From the NCBI RefSeq assembly GCF_005311025.1, contig NZ_CP031747.1:1860001-1924000 (forward strand): a stretch of 64,000 nt of DNA, written 5' to 3'. The stretch's first letter is position 1, and every line of letters begins with the position of its first letter. This document shows, piece by piece, positions 53,415 to 62,643 of this stretch. The notes under the pieces were generated by a model, which saw only the letters and a program-made list of their open reading frames with translations, was not told the origin of the DNA and made no database searches. The translations under genes and the position numbers were made by a program. This DNA is from Alcaligenes faecalis. GTDB taxonomy: Bacteria > Pseudomonadota > Gammaproteobacteria > Burkholderiales > Burkholderiaceae_B.

Positions 53415-54446
53415 TCAGGGCTGCAAGGCCTTGACCAACTGGTCTGTATTCGAGCGCATCATGCCCAGGTAGGTATCCACGCCCGAGCCTGGGGCTCCCA
53501 AAGCATCGGAATACAAGGTGCCACCGACTTTGGCGCCAGTCTCCCGTGCCACTTGCTCGACCAGTTTTGCGCTGACCGTGTTTTCCACAAAAATGGCCTG
53601 AATCTGCTCGCTACGCGCTTGCTGGATGATCTGCGCAATATCACGGGCTGAAGGCTCCGCCTGGCTGGATACCCCCACCAAGGGAATGAAACGGATGTTG
53701 TAAGCCTTGCCCATATAAGAGAAAGCATCGTGCGAGGTAATGACCTTGCGCTTTTCTACCGGCACCGCCTGCAGGCGGGTTTTGATGGAATCGTCCAGCT
53801 CCTGAATGCGCTGTGCGTAATCCTTGGCGCGACGCTGGTAGTACTCGGCATTGGCCGGATCAGCCTGCTCCAGACCTTTGCTGATATTACGAACATAGAT
53901 CTGTGCCAGGCCCAGGCTTTGCCAGGCGTGGGGGTCCTGGCTGCCGTGCTGATGACTATGGTCATGCCCGCCGTGGGACTGTGTATCCTCTTTGGCGTGG
54001 GTCTGCTCATGGTCGTGGGCATGCTCAGGTTCGGAGTCGTGACCGTGGTCATGGTCATGGTCATGACCAGCATGATCCTCGTGTCCGCCACCTTCAAATG
54101 CCAAAGGCGTAATACCTTCTGTCGCCACGACTTGCGGCCCTTTATAGCCTGCTGCCTGCTGCAAGCGTGGCAGCCAGGTCTCGAACTCCAGACCATTGAT
54201 CACCAGCAGTTGCGCGTTAGCCAAGGTCTTTGCATCACTGGGACGCGGCTCAAACGAATGGGCATCCCCATTGGCGGGCACAATCGTGCTGGCCATGACC
54301 TTGTCGCCGCCTATCTCCTTGACCATATCGTTCAAAATCGAGAAGCTGCTGACCACACGCAAAGGCTCCGCCTGCACCGACAGGCTGGCCGCCAGCAAGC
54401 CCAGGGCCAGCACCGTGCGGCCTGAGTAAATGTCTCGCATTTTCAT
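53415..54446 (-). CDS. znuA: Zinc ABC transporter substrate-binding protein
   Basis: A 343-residue SBP (cluster A-I) with a signal peptide (TVLALGLLAASLSVQA). The mature part starts PLRVVSSFSILNDMVKEIGG and has a long His/Asp/Glu-rich loop (about residues 125-175, many HDH and HGHD units), the hallmark of zinc-specific ZnuA. The metal site His in GDAHSFEPRP is present. The start ATG overlaps the znuB stop (TGATG); another ATG lies two codons in. The zur gene and a Zur box lie upstream. Confidence 0.95.
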   Translation of the reverse strand: MKMRDIYSGRTVLALGLLAASLSVQAEPLRVVSSFSILNDMVKEIGGDKVMASTIVPANGDAHSFEPRPSDAKTLANAQLLVINGLEFETWLPRLQQAAGYKGPQVVATEGITPLAFEGGGHEDHAGHDHDHDHGHDSEPEHAHDHEQTHAKEDTQSHGGHDHSHQHGSQDPHAWQSLGLAQIYVRNISKGLEQADPANAEYYQRRAKDYAQRIQELDDSIKTRLQAVPVEKRKVITSHDAFSYMGKAYNIRFIPLVGVSSQAEPSARDIAQIIQQARSEQIQAIFVENTVSAKLVEQVARETGAKVGGTLYSDALGAPGSGVDTYLGMMRSNTDQLVKALQP

Positions 54447-55348
54447 CAATCGTGCTCCAAGAGAGAGGCCATGCGCCGACGCCGTGCACGCCATTGGGAA
54501 TAAGCACGCAGCAAACCGCCTTGGGGGCCAAAGGTGATAGAAAGAAAATAGAAGGCGCCGGCTGCCAAAATAATCGCGGGCGAAGCAGGCACGTTGTAGT
54601 AGTACGAGAACAGCAGGCCCAGATAGGCGCTGATCATGCCCAGCAAGGCCGCCACCAGCATCTGACGACCAACGGAATACACCCAGAATCGGGCCGAGGC
54701 AGCGGGCAGCATCATGATCCCCACCACCATCAAGGTTCCCAGCACCTGGAAGCCAGCCACCAGCGTGATGACCAGCATGAACAAGAACAACATATGGACG
54801 ACGGAACCGCGCCCGCCTTGCGTGCGCAAAAAGATCGGGTCCATGCACTCCAGCACCAGAGGCCGGAACACCAAAGCCAGAATAATCAGCGTAACCGTCG
54901 TGCTGCTGGTCACCAGCAGCAAGGAGGCATCATCCAGGCCCAGCACCGTGCCAAACAGCACATGGATCAAATCCATATTGGAGCCGCGCAAGGACACCAG
55001 CAGCACCCCCAGCCCCAGGGATACCAGGTAGAAGGCCGCAAAACTGGCGTCCTCCCGTTGTGGTGTCAGGCGGGCCACCAGTCCGGCCAGCAAGGCGACA
55101 ACCAGGCCGGTAATCATGCCGCCTATGGCCATCGCGCTTAAAGACAGGCCCGCCGTCAGAAATCCAACCGCCACACCGGGCAGGATGGCATGTGCCATGG
55201 CATCACCCATCAGGCTCATGCGGCGCAACACCAGGAATACCCCCAAAGGTCCGGCCGCTGCAGCCAGGGCGAAAGAACCAGCCAGTGCGCGCTTCATGAA
55301 ACCAAAGTCCATGAAGGGGCCAAACAGCACATCAATCAGCGCCATCAT
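54446..55348 (-). CDS. znuB: Zinc ABC transporter permease
   Basis: A 300-residue membrane protein of the ABC-3 family with 8-9 helices, including VLRRMSLMGDAMAHAILPGVAVGF (coupling motif) and GTLMVVGIMMLPAASARFW. It forms the channel of the ZnuABC importer. It overlaps the ATPase gene by 4 bp (ATGA), and its stop overlaps the znuA start. Confidence 0.94.
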   Translation of the reverse strand: MMALIDVLFGPFMDFGFMKRALAGSFALAAAAGPLGVFLVLRRMSLMGDAMAHAILPGVAVGFLTAGLSLSAMAIGGMITGLVVALLAGLVARLTPQREDASFAAFYLVSLGLGVLLVSLRGSNMDLIHVLFGTVLGLDDASLLLVTSSTTVTLIILALVFRPLVLECMDPIFLRTQGGRGSVVHMLFLFMLVITLVAGFQVLGTLMVVGIMMLPAASARFWVYSVGRQMLVAALLGMISAYLGLLFSYYYNVPASPAIILAAGAFYFLSITFGPQGGLLRAYSQWRARRRRMASLLEHD

Positions 55349-56067
55349 AGGTAGTCCCCCGCACACAAATGGCGAGCCAGATGCAGGTTCTCGGGAGTTA
55401 GTACCGCTTCAGTTTCCCCCCAACCCACTACCTGACCGGCAAGCAGCACGGTTTGCGGAAAACAGCTACGCACCATATCCAGATCATGCAGCACGGCCAT
55501 CACGGTACGGCCCTGTTTGTGCCAGTCCAGAATCAGGTTCATCAATTCATCCGAGGTTGCGCGGTCCACCGCAGCAAACGGCTCGTCCAGCAACAAGATC
55601 TGGGCGTCCTGCATGATCATGCGGGCAAACAGGGCTCGCTGTAATTGCCCACCCGACAAAGTGCCAATGGAGCGACGCGCAAAGTCGGCCAGCCCCACCT
55701 GCTCCAGCGCATGACCAATGCGTTCGTGCTCGGCTTTGGGGAAACCACCCCAGGCGCCCACACGCTTCCAGGCTCCCATGGCCACCAGATCATGCACCGT
55801 CACCGGAAAACTTTTGTCCAGATCGCCCATCTGCGGCAACAAGGCCAGCTGATTCAGAAAACCGCTATCGACAGCAATGCGCCCTTTCAGGGGATTGATC
55901 TGCCCGGTCAGCCCTTTGAGCAAGGTGGATTTACCAGCACCGTTAGGCCCGACGATAGCCGTCAAAGAGCCTCGGTTAAAACAGCCGCTGATATCACGCA
56001 GAGCGATTTTGTCTTTCCAGCCCAGCGCGACATGCTCGAGTTCGATCAAGGTTTGATGTGAACTCAT
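55345..56067 (-). CDS. znuC: Zinc ABC transporter ATP-binding protein
   Basis: A 240-residue ATPase with Walker A GPNGAGKST, signature LSGGQLQRALFAR, and Walker B ILLLDEPFA. It powers ZnuABC. Its ATG lies 4 bp after the stop of a 49-codon ORF, with GGG upstream. Confidence 0.95.
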   Translation of the reverse strand: MSSHQTLIELEHVALGWKDKIALRDISGCFNRGSLTAIVGPNGAGKSTLLKGLTGQINPLKGRIAVDSGFLNQLALLPQMGDLDKSFPVTVHDLVAMGAWKRVGAWGGFPKAEHERIGHALEQVGLADFARRSIGTLSGGQLQRALFARMIMQDAQILLLDEPFAAVDRATSDELMNLILDWHKQGRTVMAVLHDLDMVRSCFPQTVLLAGQVVGWGETEAVLTPENLHLARHLCAGDYL

Positions 56068-56071
56068 GCCC

Positions 56072-56221
56072 TTACCACGCGCCCAATGCCCAGGCGGTCA
56101 GTAGCCACAGGGCTCCTGCCACGCACAAAGCGCCCAGTACGCGCTGTCCGGCCGAGGCCAGCAAGAGCGAACGACGAGGTGCCGGACTGCGGAAAGTCGA
56201 GGGAAATTGAGGACAGGACAT
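56072..56221 (-). CDS. Unlisted 49-residue membrane protein upstream of znuC
   Basis: The frame begins MSCPQFPSTF, continues PAPRRSLLLASAG and ends with a hydrophobic helix (LGALCVAGALWLLTAWAL) and a final GAW. It is too short for a usual ORF filter but fits a small membrane protein. It lies 50 bp from the Zur box, and its stop is four bases from the znuC start. It is probably the first gene of the zinc operon. No family recognised. Confidence 0.55.
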   Translation of the reverse strand: MSCPQFPSTFRSPAPRRSLLLASAGQRVLGALCVAGALWLLTAWALGAW

Positions 56222-56270
56222 GAAACAGGGATAATGCGGCTAGATTGGGAATAATTTAATTTTCCAAAGA

Positions 56271-56285
56271 TGTTATAACATAACA
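56271..56285. promoter_or_regulatory. Zur box
   Basis: TGTTATAACATAACA has perfect arms TGTTAT / ATAACA around a 3-nt centre, matching the proteobacterial Zur operator. It lies in the gap between the zinc operon and the divergent zur gene, so zinc-loaded Zur could repress both. Confidence 0.75.
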
Positions 56286-56303
56286 AACAACCCATCAAGC
56301 GCC

Positions 56304-56795
56304 ATGCCTGTACATATTCTTACGCCCAACGCCATTGAAGATCAGCTCGCTACCGCTGAACAGCTTTGTCTGGAACGCGGTAAACGGCTGACTTCAATTC
56401 GCCGCCAGGTGCTGGAAATCCTGATTCAGGCCCAGCGCAGTTTGCGCGCCTACGAACTGCTGGATCTGGTTCGCGAGTTCCAGCCCGGCGCCAAACCCCC
56501 TACCGTTTACCGCGCCCTGGACTTTCTGACTGAAGAAGGCCTGATCCACCGCCTGGATGCCGTCAATGCCTGGACGGCCTGTGTGGATGCCGGCGGCCAC
56601 CCGCACGACTTGCTGATTGTCTGCACCCAGTGCGGCACCGTGGTGGAGCTGTGCGCTCCGGACCTGAGTCAAAGGCTGGCCGACTGTGTGCGCGGAGCGG
56701 GCTTTGCCCTGTCCGGCCACGAAACTGAACTGCGCGGCCTGTGCCAACGTTGCGTTGCAGCTAAAAACGAGCGAAAACCCTTATCTGCCCCCTAA
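56304..56795 (+). CDS. zur: Zinc uptake regulator
   Basis: A 163-residue Fur-family repressor. The DNA-binding half has RLTSIRRQVLEILIQAQRSLRAYELLD and PPTVYRALDFLTEEGLIHRLD; the metal-binding half has CTQCG and CQRC, the structural zinc cysteine pairs. Divergence from the znu genes and an intervening Zur box support Zur rather than Fur. Confidence 0.93.
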   Translation: MPVHILTPNAIEDQLATAEQLCLERGKRLTSIRRQVLEILIQAQRSLRAYELLDLVREFQPGAKPPTVYRALDFLTEEGLIHRLDAVNAWTACVDAGGHPHDLLIVCTQCGTVVELCAPDLSQRLADCVRGAGFALSGHETELRGLCQRCVAAKNERKPLSAP

Positions 56796-56994
56796 AACGT
56801 GGTATTTTGCCGCCAATCGGTATATATTCCCCGATCTATTGGCAAACCTCTGTGAATTTTTACAGATCACCGTTTGCCCAACAGGCAAGGCTGTGATGTA
56901 ATCGCACGTTGTTTTCGTGCGGAGCAGATGGGTGCAGGAAGCCGCGGTTGGTGCCGTGCCTTGTACCTTTCGCCCGCCACTGCGAGGCATGTTT

Positions 56995-58095
56995 ATGAAC
57001 GCGGCATCAGATCTGAACAACATGGTTCCAGTCACTGTTCTGACTGGTTTTTTGGGCGCTGGTAAAACCACGCTGCTCAAGCGCATCCTGAGCGAATATC
57101 ACGGTCGACGCATTGCCGTCATCGAAAACGAATTCGGGCCCGAAGGTATCGACAACGAACTGTTGGTGCAGGACTCCGAAGAAGAAATCGTTGAACTGAG
57201 CAATGGTTGCGTATGTTGCACCGTGCGTGGTGACCTGATGCGCACCCTGAATGATTTGCGCGTTCGCCGCCAGGCAGGCGAACTGAAGTTCGAGCGCGTC
57301 ATCATCGAGACCACCGGCATGGCTAACCCCGGCCCGGTCTGCCAGACCTTCTTCATGGACGATGATATTGCCGACTACTATCGGCTGGACGCGGTCATCA
57401 CGGTTGTGGATGCCAAACACGGCATGGCCACACTGGACCAGCAAGAAGAAGCTCAAAAACAAGTTGGTTTTGCGGACCGCCTGCTGATCTCCAAAAAAGA
57501 TCTGGTCAACGATGTGGATTACGAGGCCCTGCGTGCCCGTCTGATCCGCATCAACCCGCGAGCCACGATTACGCCGGTTCACTTCGGTGAAACCGACATC
57601 AAGGATTTGCTGGAAGTCAGCGGTTTCAACCTGAATTCCATTTTGGACATTGATCCTCAATTCCTGGCAGAGCAACACCCCGATGCGGCGGACGGCCATG
57701 ATCACCACCACGATCATGCCCACGGCGACGAAGGCGAGTGCGGTCCGGGCTGCGGACACGATCACCATCATCACCACCACGAGCACGCAGCTCACAATGA
57801 CGAGATCGGGGCTTTCGTGTTCCGTTCGGACCGTCCTTTCGACCCCGAGCGTCTGGAAGATTTCCTGTCGGGCATTGTCCAGGTATTTGGACCAGATCTG
57901 ATGCGCTACAAGGGCATCCTGTATCTGAAGGGCATCAATCGCCGTATGCTGTTTCAGGGCGTACACATGATGATGAGCGCCGAGCCTGGCAATGCCTGGC
58001 TGGCCAAAGATAAAAAGGGCACCAAGCTGGTCTTTATTGGCCGCAAATTGCCACAAGACATATTCACCCAGGGCCTGGAGAATTGCCTGGTTTGA
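56995..58095 (+). CDS. COG0523 / CobW-family GTPase, probable zinc metallochaperone
   Basis: A 366-residue P-loop GTPase. Walker A is GFLGAGKTTLLKR (18-30), the CXCC motif is GCVCC (71-75), ENEFG is next to switch II, and SKKDL is the G4-like motif. The linker (about 225-262) is His-rich (HDHHHDHAHGDE..., HDHHHHHHEH). Family members deliver zinc or other metals to client proteins. The start ATG follows GAGG; a second ATG two codons earlier lacks it. It follows zur on the same strand and is probably part of the zinc response; no Zur box is obvious before it. Confidence 0.9.
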   Translation: MNAASDLNNMVPVTVLTGFLGAGKTTLLKRILSEYHGRRIAVIENEFGPEGIDNELLVQDSEEEIVELSNGCVCCTVRGDLMRTLNDLRVRRQAGELKFERVIIETTGMANPGPVCQTFFMDDDIADYYRLDAVITVVDAKHGMATLDQQEEAQKQVGFADRLLISKKDLVNDVDYEALRARLIRINPRATITPVHFGETDIKDLLEVSGFNLNSILDIDPQFLAEQHPDAADGHDHHHDHAHGDEGECGPGCGHDHHHHHHEHAAHNDEIGAFVFRSDRPFDPERLEDFLSGIVQVFGPDLMRYKGILYLKGINRRMLFQGVHMMMSAEPGNAWLAKDKKGTKLVFIGRKLPQDIFTQGLENCLV

Positions 58096-58177
58096 ATTAA
58101 TAATTATTCAGTAAATGCGGAGCGATTGCGCGTGACGACAGTTACAGGCTCCCAGACGTCAACAAGAGGTAAGCATC

Positions 58178-58615
58178 ATGGCAACTAAGTCACATGACAG
58201 TACTACAACCCTGCTGACCGAGCAGGAGCTTTTGGCGATGCCTGAGTCAGACTACATGAACGCCGCCCAGCTGGAGTTTTTCAAGCATCGCTTGCGCCAG
58301 CTGGAGCAAGACATTCTGGCCAACGCGGGTGCTACAACGGAAAACCTGCGTGAAACCCAGTTCGTTCCTGACCCGGCTGACCGTGCCACGATCGAAGAAG
58401 AACACGCTCTGGAGCTGCGTACCCGCGACCGCGAACGCAAACTGCTCAAGAAAGTGCAACAGTCCATCGCCCTGATCGATTCGGGCGAATACGGCTGGTG
58501 TGAGGAAACTGGCGAGCCCATCGGCCTGCCACGTTTGCTGGCACGCCCAACGGCTAACCTGTCTCTGGAAGCCCAGGAGCGTCGCGAGAAGCGTCAAAAG
58601 ATGTTTGGGGATTGA
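58178..58615 (+). CDS. dksA: RNA polymerase-binding transcription factor DksA
   Basis: A 145-residue protein with the coiled-coil hairpin carrying DPADRATIEEEHALELRTRDRERKL and the tip acidic residues. The four cysteines of the E. coli zinc finger correspond here to Cys108, Thr111, Ser129 and Ala132, so it cannot hold a structural zinc; this one-cysteine form is usual in betaproteobacteria. It works with ppGpp to tune ribosomal and amino acid promoters. It lies downstream of the COG0523 gene and upstream of hslVU. Confidence 0.95.
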   Translation: MATKSHDSTTTLLTEQELLAMPESDYMNAAQLEFFKHRLRQLEQDILANAGATTENLRETQFVPDPADRATIEEEHALELRTRDRERKLLKKVQQSIALIDSGEYGWCEETGEPIGLPRLLARPTANLSLEAQERREKRQKMFGD

Positions 58616-58642
58616 TAGGCGGCAAGGCCCATCACCCTGATA

Positions 58643-58674
58643 AAAAGCCCGCCCGATCATTCTGGCGGGCTTTT
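58643..58674 (+). terminator. Terminator after dksA
   Basis: AAAAGCCCGCC / GGCGGGCTTTT, followed by more T, 28 bp after the stop. The rest of the 58616-58955 gap holds only the hslVU promoter region, in which I recognise nothing specific. Confidence 0.9.
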
Positions 58675-58955
58675 TTGTGGGTCACCCAACTCGATCCAAC
58701 CCACTTGTGTACGCTGCTGAAAATAAGCAGGCTCAAAAAAGCCGGCTGCGTCTACCGCTAGCAGGCCAACAGGCTGCTTGCACGCCAAGAAGCCAGGCGA
58801 CATACGAGAACCCCTGCAGCAGCCCCTGCCAAGGGAAGCCACCCTGTTTCAGCCCGGTTTCCAGGCACGACCCTCAGTCGGCAAAAACTTCCTGCTGTCA
58901 TGCGCTTGAAATTTCCTGCCCGGCCCCCAGATGGGAACCTTAAAGGAAGGAAATC

Positions 58956-59489
58956 ATGGAACAATTTCACGCCACTACTATTGTCTGTGTACGCCGCGGA
59001 GATCAGGTCGCCATTGGCGGCGATGGTCAGGTCACCCTGGGCAATATCGTCATCAAGGGCACGGCCCGCAAAATTCGCCGTTTGTACAACGACAGCATCC
59101 TGGCCGGTTTTGCCGGTGCGACGGCTGACGCCTTCACCTTGCAAGAGCGCTTTGAAGCCAAGCTGGAAAAGCACCAGGGCAACCTGCTGCGCGCCGCCGT
59201 CGAACTGACGCGCGACTGGCGCACCGACCGCGTTCTGCGCCGTCTGGAAGCCATGCTGTTGGTGGCGGACAAGGAGCACACGCTGGTGCTGACCGGCAAT
59301 GGCGACGTGCTCGAACCCGAACATGGCCTGGCCGCCATCGGCTCGGGCGGCTCCTATGCCCAATCTGCCGCCATGGCCTTGCTGCAAAACACCGATATGG
59401 CTCCTGCCGACATCGTCAAGAAATCGTTGGAGATCGCAGGTGATCTGTGCATCTACACCAACCAGAACCATATCGTCGAAACACTCTGA
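58956..59489 (+). CDS. hslV: ATP-dependent protease peptidase subunit HslV
   Basis: A 177-residue proteasome-like subunit. The catalytic Thr follows the short propeptide ([12 protein letters not shown]), and GGDGQVTLG and [11 protein letters not shown] are family motifs. It forms a double hexamer activated by HslU. A strong GGAAGG site precedes the ATG. It starts the hslVU operon; HslU begins 17 bp later. Confidence 0.96.
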   Translation: MEQFHATTIVCVRRGDQVAIGGDGQVTLGNIVIKGTARKIRRLYNDSILAGFAGATADAFTLQERFEAKLEKHQGNLLRAAVELTRDWRTDRVLRRLEAMLLVADKEHTLVLTGNGDVLEPEHGLAAIGSGGSYAQSAAMALLQNTDMAPADIVKKSLEIAGDLCIYTNQNHIVETL

Positions 59490-59506
59490 CAGCCGGATAC
59501 ACCACC

Positions 59507-60844
59507 ATGTCTACACCTAATATGACTCCCGGAGAGATCGTCTCCGAACTGGACAAGCATATCGTTGGCCAGGGCAAGGCCAAGCGCTCCGTGGCCGTGG
59601 CCCTGCGCAATCGTTGGCGCCGCCAGCAGGTTGCCGAGCCCCTGCGTAGCGAGATCGTCCCCAAGAACATTCTGATGATCGGACCCACCGGCGTGGGTAA
59701 AACCGAAATCGCCCGTCGTCTGGCCAAGCTGGCCAACGCGCCTTTCATCAAGGTCGAAGCCACCAAGTTCACGGAAGTGGGCTATGTAGGCCGCGACGTT
59801 GAAACCATCATTCGCGATCTGGTGGATATTTCGGTCAAGCAAACCCGCGAAATCGAAATGCGCCGTGTCCGCACCCAGGCCGAGGAAGCCGCTGAAGACC
59901 GTATTCTGGACGTGCTGGTGCCCCCTTCGCGCGATGCCCACGGTCAACCCCAACGCGAGGACAACTCGGCACGCCAGGTGTTCCGCAAGCGCCTGCGTGA
60001 AGGCAAGCTGGACGATACCGAGATTGAAATCGAGATGGCCCAGGCCATGCCTCGCATGGAAATCATGGCCCCTCCCGGCATGGAAGAGATGACCGAGCAG
60101 TTGCGCGGCATGTTCTCCGGTCTGGGTCAGGAAAAGACCAAGGCTCGCAAGCTGACGGTCAAGGAAGCCTTCAAGCAACTGACCGAGGAAGAAGCAGCCC
60201 GTCGCGTCAATGAAGACGATTTGCGCACTGCTGCAGTGGCCAACGCCGAGCAGAACGGCATCGTGTTCCTGGACGAGATCGACAAGATCACGGCGCGAGG
60301 CGAGAGCCAGGGCAGCGGCGGCGATGTGTCCCGCCAAGGTGTGCAGCGCGACCTGCTGCCTTTGGTAGAAGGCACCACCGTCACCACCAAATACGGGGTG
60401 GTACGTACCGACCACATCCTGTTTATTGCCTCGGGTGCATTCCACCTGTCCCGCCCATCGGATCTGATTCCTGAACTGCAAGGCCGCTTCCCCATCCGTG
60501 TGGAACTGGAATCGCTGAGCGCCCAGGATTTTGTACAGATTCTGTCCACGACCGACGCTTCGCTGACCAAGCAATACGCAGCCTTGCTGGGCACCGAAGA
60601 CGTACAGCTGGACTTCCGTCCCGACGGTATCCAGCGTCTGGCCGAGCTGGCCTTTGAGGTCAACGAGCGTACCGAAAACATTGGTGCCCGTCGCCTGTAC
60701 ACCGTCATGGAAAAACTGCTGGAAGAGCTGTCCTACAGCGCTGGCAGCCACGGTGAGCAAAACGTGGTCATTGATGCAGACTACGTGAACAAGCAGCTGC
60801 AGGAAACCGCAGCCAGCCAGGATCTGGCGCGCTACGTGCTGTAA
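59507..60844 (+). CDS. hslU: ATP-dependent protease ATPase subunit HslU
   Basis: A 445-residue AAA+ protein. Walker A is GPTGVGKT (59-66), Walker B with sensor is [10 protein letters not shown], the pore motif is GYVGRD, the I domain spans about 110-240, and the C-terminus SQDLARYVL activates HslV. It unfolds substrates for HslV. The start is the ATG at 59507; the upstream extension has no similarity. Confidence 0.97.
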   Translation: MSTPNMTPGEIVSELDKHIVGQGKAKRSVAVALRNRWRRQQVAEPLRSEIVPKNILMIGPTGVGKTEIARRLAKLANAPFIKVEATKFTEVGYVGRDVETIIRDLVDISVKQTREIEMRRVRTQAEEAAEDRILDVLVPPSRDAHGQPQREDNSARQVFRKRLREGKLDDTEIEIEMAQAMPRMEIMAPPGMEEMTEQLRGMFSGLGQEKTKARKLTVKEAFKQLTEEEAARRVNEDDLRTAAVANAEQNGIVFLDEIDKITARGESQGSGGDVSRQGVQRDLLPLVEGTTVTTKYGVVRTDHILFIASGAFHLSRPSDLIPELQGRFPIRVELESLSAQDFVQILSTTDASLTKQYAALLGTEDVQLDFRPDGIQRLAELAFEVNERTENIGARRLYTVMEKLLEELSYSAGSHGEQNVVIDADYVNKQLQETAASQDLARYVL

Positions 60845-60865
60845 GCCTGACTTCGGTCGGACATG

Positions 60866-60896
60866 AAAAAGGGGCAGATTTCTCTGCCCCTTTTTT
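60866..60896 (+). terminator. Terminator after hslU
   Basis: AAAAAGGGGCAGA / TCTGCCCCTTTTT, a 13-bp stem with a 4-nt loop and T-run, 21 bp after the stop. Confidence 0.93.
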
Positions 60897-61020
60897 CACA
60901 TTCCGCTTGCAGACCACACCCAACACGGCGGTAAGCGGCGGATTAGCCAGCACGGCAACAGACTCTACCTTGTCATCTCGACCACGAGCCCACGCCCGTG
61001 TTTCGCCTGCGTCGGAGATG

Positions 61021-61046
61021 AAAAAAACCGGGCGAACCCGGCTTTT
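61021..61046 (-). terminator. Terminator of the CusF-like gene
   Basis: CCGGG-TTCG-CCCGG on the minus strand, followed by seven T, 20 bp after the stop. Confidence 0.85.
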
Positions 61047-61066
61047 ATCAACCCACTCAAGCAAGC

Positions 61067-61372
61067 TTACTTGCTGATCTTGGTGACCACGTAATCACCA
61101 CCGTCACGTTTGGCAGTGAACTTTACCTTGTCACCCGGTTTGATGTTGGCCAGCAAGGCGGGATCAATTTTGTACACCAATGTCATGGCGGGCAGTTCCA
61201 GGTCGCTGATCTCACCATGCTTGATGGTAATTTTGCCGGCCTCGGCATCCAGTCGGCGCACTTCACCCGAGGCACTGGCTTCCTGAGCCTGGGCGACCAC
61301 GACATATGCCGAGCCAGCTACCACACCCAAAGTTCCCAACGCCAAGGCTGCGCTTCGTTTCGTCCACGTCAT
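61067..61372 (-). CDS. CusF-like periplasmic copper-binding family protein, ligands partly lost
   Basis: A 101-residue protein with signal peptide (ALALGTLGVVAGSAYVVVAQA) and a small CusF fold (GEVRRLDAEAGKITIKHGEI, then LPAMTLVY). In E. coli CusF Cu(I) is bound by one His, one Trp and two Met. Here His52 and Met63 are kept, but Trp is Leu60 and the second Met is Leu65. Copper binding may therefore be weak or altered. No CusCBA genes are nearby. Confidence 0.82.
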   Translation of the reverse strand: MTWTKRSAALALGTLGVVAGSAYVVVAQAQEASASGEVRRLDAEAGKITIKHGEISDLELPAMTLVYKIDPALLANIKPGDKVKFTAKRDGGDYVVTKISK

Positions 61373-61483
61373 TTTTCACTCCTGCAAATTGGGCAGAGCC
61401 AGACAATTAGCTCATAATGCCTACTTTCGGACGCCTGATGCGTCTGTTTCCGATCAAGCATAACGCTAAACCTTTGCAAAAGC

Positions 61484-62008
61484 ATGAGCGAATTTATTAA
61501 AGGGTATGTGCTGCGTCCAGCCACCCCCGCAGACCTTCCGGCCATTTTGGGCCTGATGCGCGATATGGCCGCCTTTGAGAAACTGGAGCATATTTTCAAG
61601 GCCAGCGTTGAGTCTCTGCGCAACAGTTTCTTCTCCGACGAGCCCAGTGCCTACTGCCTGGTCATTACTCCCGAAGATCAGCCCGACGCACCAATTTCTT
61701 ACATTATGTGGTTTTACAACTACTCCAGTTTCCTGGATCGCCGCGGCATCTATCTGGAGGATTTGTATATAGACCCGGCCCACCGCAAGCACGGTCTGGG
61801 CGCTGCGGCCCTGCGCCATCTGGCTCAAATGGCCGTGGCCCAAGGCTGTGGCCGCCTGGAGTGGGTAGTACTGGACTGGAACCAGAACGCCATCGACTTC
61901 TACAAGTATCAGGGCGCTCAAGTGCTGGAAGACTGGCGCGTGGTACGCGTCACTGGCGATGCCCTGATCAATTTGGCTCAAGGCACCCCTACTCCTGCCG
62001 AAACATAA
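61484..62008 (+). CDS. GNAT-family N-acetyltransferase (SSAT-like)
   Basis: A 174-residue GNAT protein. Motif A is YLEDLYIDPAHRKHGLGAAALRHLA, which binds acetyl-CoA, and VLDWNQNAIDFYKYQGA is motif B. The start (YVLRPATPADLPAILGLMRDMA) and the FYNYSSFLDRRGIYLEDLYI region resemble spermidine/diamine acetyltransferases. The likely substrate is a polyamine or amino acid. It lies 9 bp upstream of the cobalamin adenosyltransferase gene. Confidence 0.88.
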   Translation: MSEFIKGYVLRPATPADLPAILGLMRDMAAFEKLEHIFKASVESLRNSFFSDEPSAYCLVITPEDQPDAPISYIMWFYNYSSFLDRRGIYLEDLYIDPAHRKHGLGAAALRHLAQMAVAQGCGRLEWVVLDWNQNAIDFYKYQGAQVLEDWRVVRVTGDALINLAQGTPTPAET

Positions 62009-62017
62009 GGCTTCTTC

Positions 62018-62581
62018 ATGTCCACACGACTTTCCATTATCAGCACCCGCACCGGCGACGATGGCACAACGGGCCTGGGCGATGGCAGCCGCCTGCCCAA
62101 GACTGCCCCCCTGATTCATGCCCTGGGTGACGTGGATGAACTGAACAGCCATATCGGCGTCTTGCGCAGCATGGCACTGCCCGAGGATGTTGATGCCCTG
62201 CTGTCCGACATTCAGCACGACTTGTTCGATATGGGGGCCGAGCTGTGCATCCCTGGCCATCAGGTCATAGGCAGCGTCCATGTGGAACGTCTGGACCAAG
62301 CGATTCGTCACTACAACGAGCCCTTGGGCATACTCAAAGAGTTCATTTTGCCCGGTGGCAGCCCGGCAGCCGCACAAGCACATGTACTGCGTTGTGTGGC
62401 GCGTCGTGCAGAACGTAGCGTCGTGGCGGTGCCCTCAGAATCCTTGCCACAAGAAGGCCCGCGCCTGTATCTGAACCGCCTGTCGGATTTGTTGTTTGTG
62501 CTGGCGCGTACCTTGAACCGCCATGCAGGCCGCTCCGACGTGCTGTGGGAGCCCAAGCGCAACGAGCCTGGCAAGGGCTGA
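62018..62581 (+). CDS. Cob(I)alamin adenosyltransferase, PduO type
   Basis: A 187-residue trimeric adenosyltransferase. The N-terminus TRTGDDGTTGLGDGSR binds ATP, RLSDLLFVLARTLNR is the second signature and ILPGGSPAAAQAHVLRCVARRAER the central helix. It makes adenosylcobalamin. No other cobalamin gene is in the window. Confidence 0.95.
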   Translation: MSTRLSIISTRTGDDGTTGLGDGSRLPKTAPLIHALGDVDELNSHIGVLRSMALPEDVDALLSDIQHDLFDMGAELCIPGHQVIGSVHVERLDQAIRHYNEPLGILKEFILPGGSPAAAQAHVLRCVARRAERSVVAVPSESLPQEGPRLYLNRLSDLLFVLARTLNRHAGRSDVLWEPKRNEPGKG

Positions 62582-62608
62582 TCGCCCCATCGCGACTGCA
62601 ACTATAAA

Positions 62609-62638
62609 AATAGGGCCCTGCTTTAGCAGGGCCCTATT
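62609..62638. terminator. Bidirectional terminator between the adenosyltransferase and peptidase genes
   Basis: AATAGGGCCCTGCT / AGCAGGGCCCTATT, a 14-bp perfect stem, flanked by A-run and T-run, between convergent genes. Confidence 0.92.
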
Positions 62639-62643
62639 CCTTT

